64,000 nt of DNA, taken from NCBI RefSeq assembly GCF_005871185.1, contig NZ_SWKN01000007.1:412576-476575 (forward strand), read 5' to 3'. The notes beneath the pieces were generated by a model. That model saw nothing but the letters and a program-made list of their open reading frames with translations. It was not told the origin of the DNA and did no database searches. A program made the position numbers and the translations under genes. The stretch is from Limnobacter alexandrii. GTDB lineage: Bacteria > Pseudomonadota > Gammaproteobacteria > Burkholderiales > Burkholderiaceae_B. Shown piece after piece: positions 63,874 to 64,000 of this stretch (positions are counted from its first letter, which is position 1; each line of letters starts with the position of its first letter).

Positions 63874-64000
63874 TGACCTGCCCCGGATTTTTCGATCCAG
63901 CGTGACTTAACTACAATGGTCTCTCAACGCAGCGAGAGACGAAATGAAACGAGCCCGATTCAGCGATGAGCAGATTGTTCGAATCCTGAGAGAAACAGAC
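63874..64000 (+). mobile_element. IS3-family insertion sequence, left end and OrfA start
   Basis: TGACCTGCCCCGGATTTTTC at 63874 is a typical IS3 (IS407-group-like) terminal inverted repeat. Seventy bases later a gene starts at 63944 reading MKRARFSDEQIVRILRETD, the N-terminal helix-turn-helix of IS3 OrfA. The element continues beyond the window, so intactness is unknown. Confidence 0.8.
63944..64000 (+). CDS. IS3-family transposase OrfA, N-terminal part
   Basis: 19 codons are inside the window: MKRARFSDEQIVRILRETD, matching the conserved start of IS3-family OrfA (MKRSRFSEEQII-type). This protein is the DNA-binding part of the transposase; the catalytic OrfB would follow by frameshift outside the window. 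Confidence 0.8.
   Translation, partial: MKRARFSDEQIVRILRETD

Overview
The window is a chromosomal segment of a betaproteobacterium in the order Burkholderiales, most likely a Limnobacter-like organism. That is an inference from the gene orders hfq-hflX-hflK and rluB / rimP-nusA-infB-rbfA-truB-typA, the moderate GC content, and my recognition of the proteins. No 16S rRNA is present to confirm it.

Positions 1-18.7 kb are core housekeeping. On the minus strand there is hfq-hflX-hflK (RNA chaperone, ribosome-splitting GTPase, FtsH regulator), then dusA (tRNA dihydrouridine), and a long translation operon rimP-nusA-infB-rbfA-truB-typA closed by a strong terminator. Upstream lies scpB-rluB. A small plus-strand set (wrbA, DUF2069, an FAD-linked oxidase) is interspersed. 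The gap at 17.55-18.01 kb has no gene. It holds an inverted pair of perfect DnaA boxes and a foldable minus-strand RNA ending in a strong terminator.

Positions 18.86-22.33 kb are a very small integrative island. An initiator tRNA-fMet gene at the left and a 61-bp exact copy of its 3' part at the right flank a tyrosine integrase and a two-gene restriction-modification system (C5-methyltransferase plus GIY-YIG endonuclease of the Eco29kI type). The left copy rebuilds a complete tRNA.

Positions 22.4-34.5 kb are an accessory metabolic zone. It is rich in regulators (two LysR genes and one LysR remnant, HxlR, AraC, MerR), each beside small redox or hydrolytic enzymes: tautomerase, lipoprotein hydrolase, old-yellow-enzyme/SDR pair, sterol desaturase, quinone reductase, thioredoxin-like protein. 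Positions 34.5-36.6 kb encode ovothiol synthesis as two separate proteins (the usual OvoA is one fusion). A molybdopterin oxidoreductase and a zinc alcohol dehydrogenase follow.

Positions 40.5-51.4 kb are a type IVb (R64/thin-pilus type) pilus operon: a TcpQ-domain protein, PilN secretin, PilO2, PilP, PilQ ATPase, PilR, PilS pilin with its own promoter, a PilV-like minor pilin with two calcium-loop motifs, a Tat-exported DUF882 peptidase, and then two uncharacterised genes, one with two helix-turn-helix-like segments behind a perfect palindrome. No prepilin peptidase gene is visible here.

Positions 51.4-62.4 kb return to mixed chromosomal genes: a cobalamin-binding protein, an M48-type lipoprotein, RdgC, a fatty-acid desaturase, a Coq7 fused to a DCC thiol-oxidoreductase domain, an S4 protein, HigBA toxin-antitoxin, a GMC oxidoreductase and malate synthase G. 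The last 1.6 kb is a decaying zone with a 5'-truncated transglycosylase, a broken VF530-family gene and an ABM-domain gene, ending in the left end of an IS3-family element that runs off the window.
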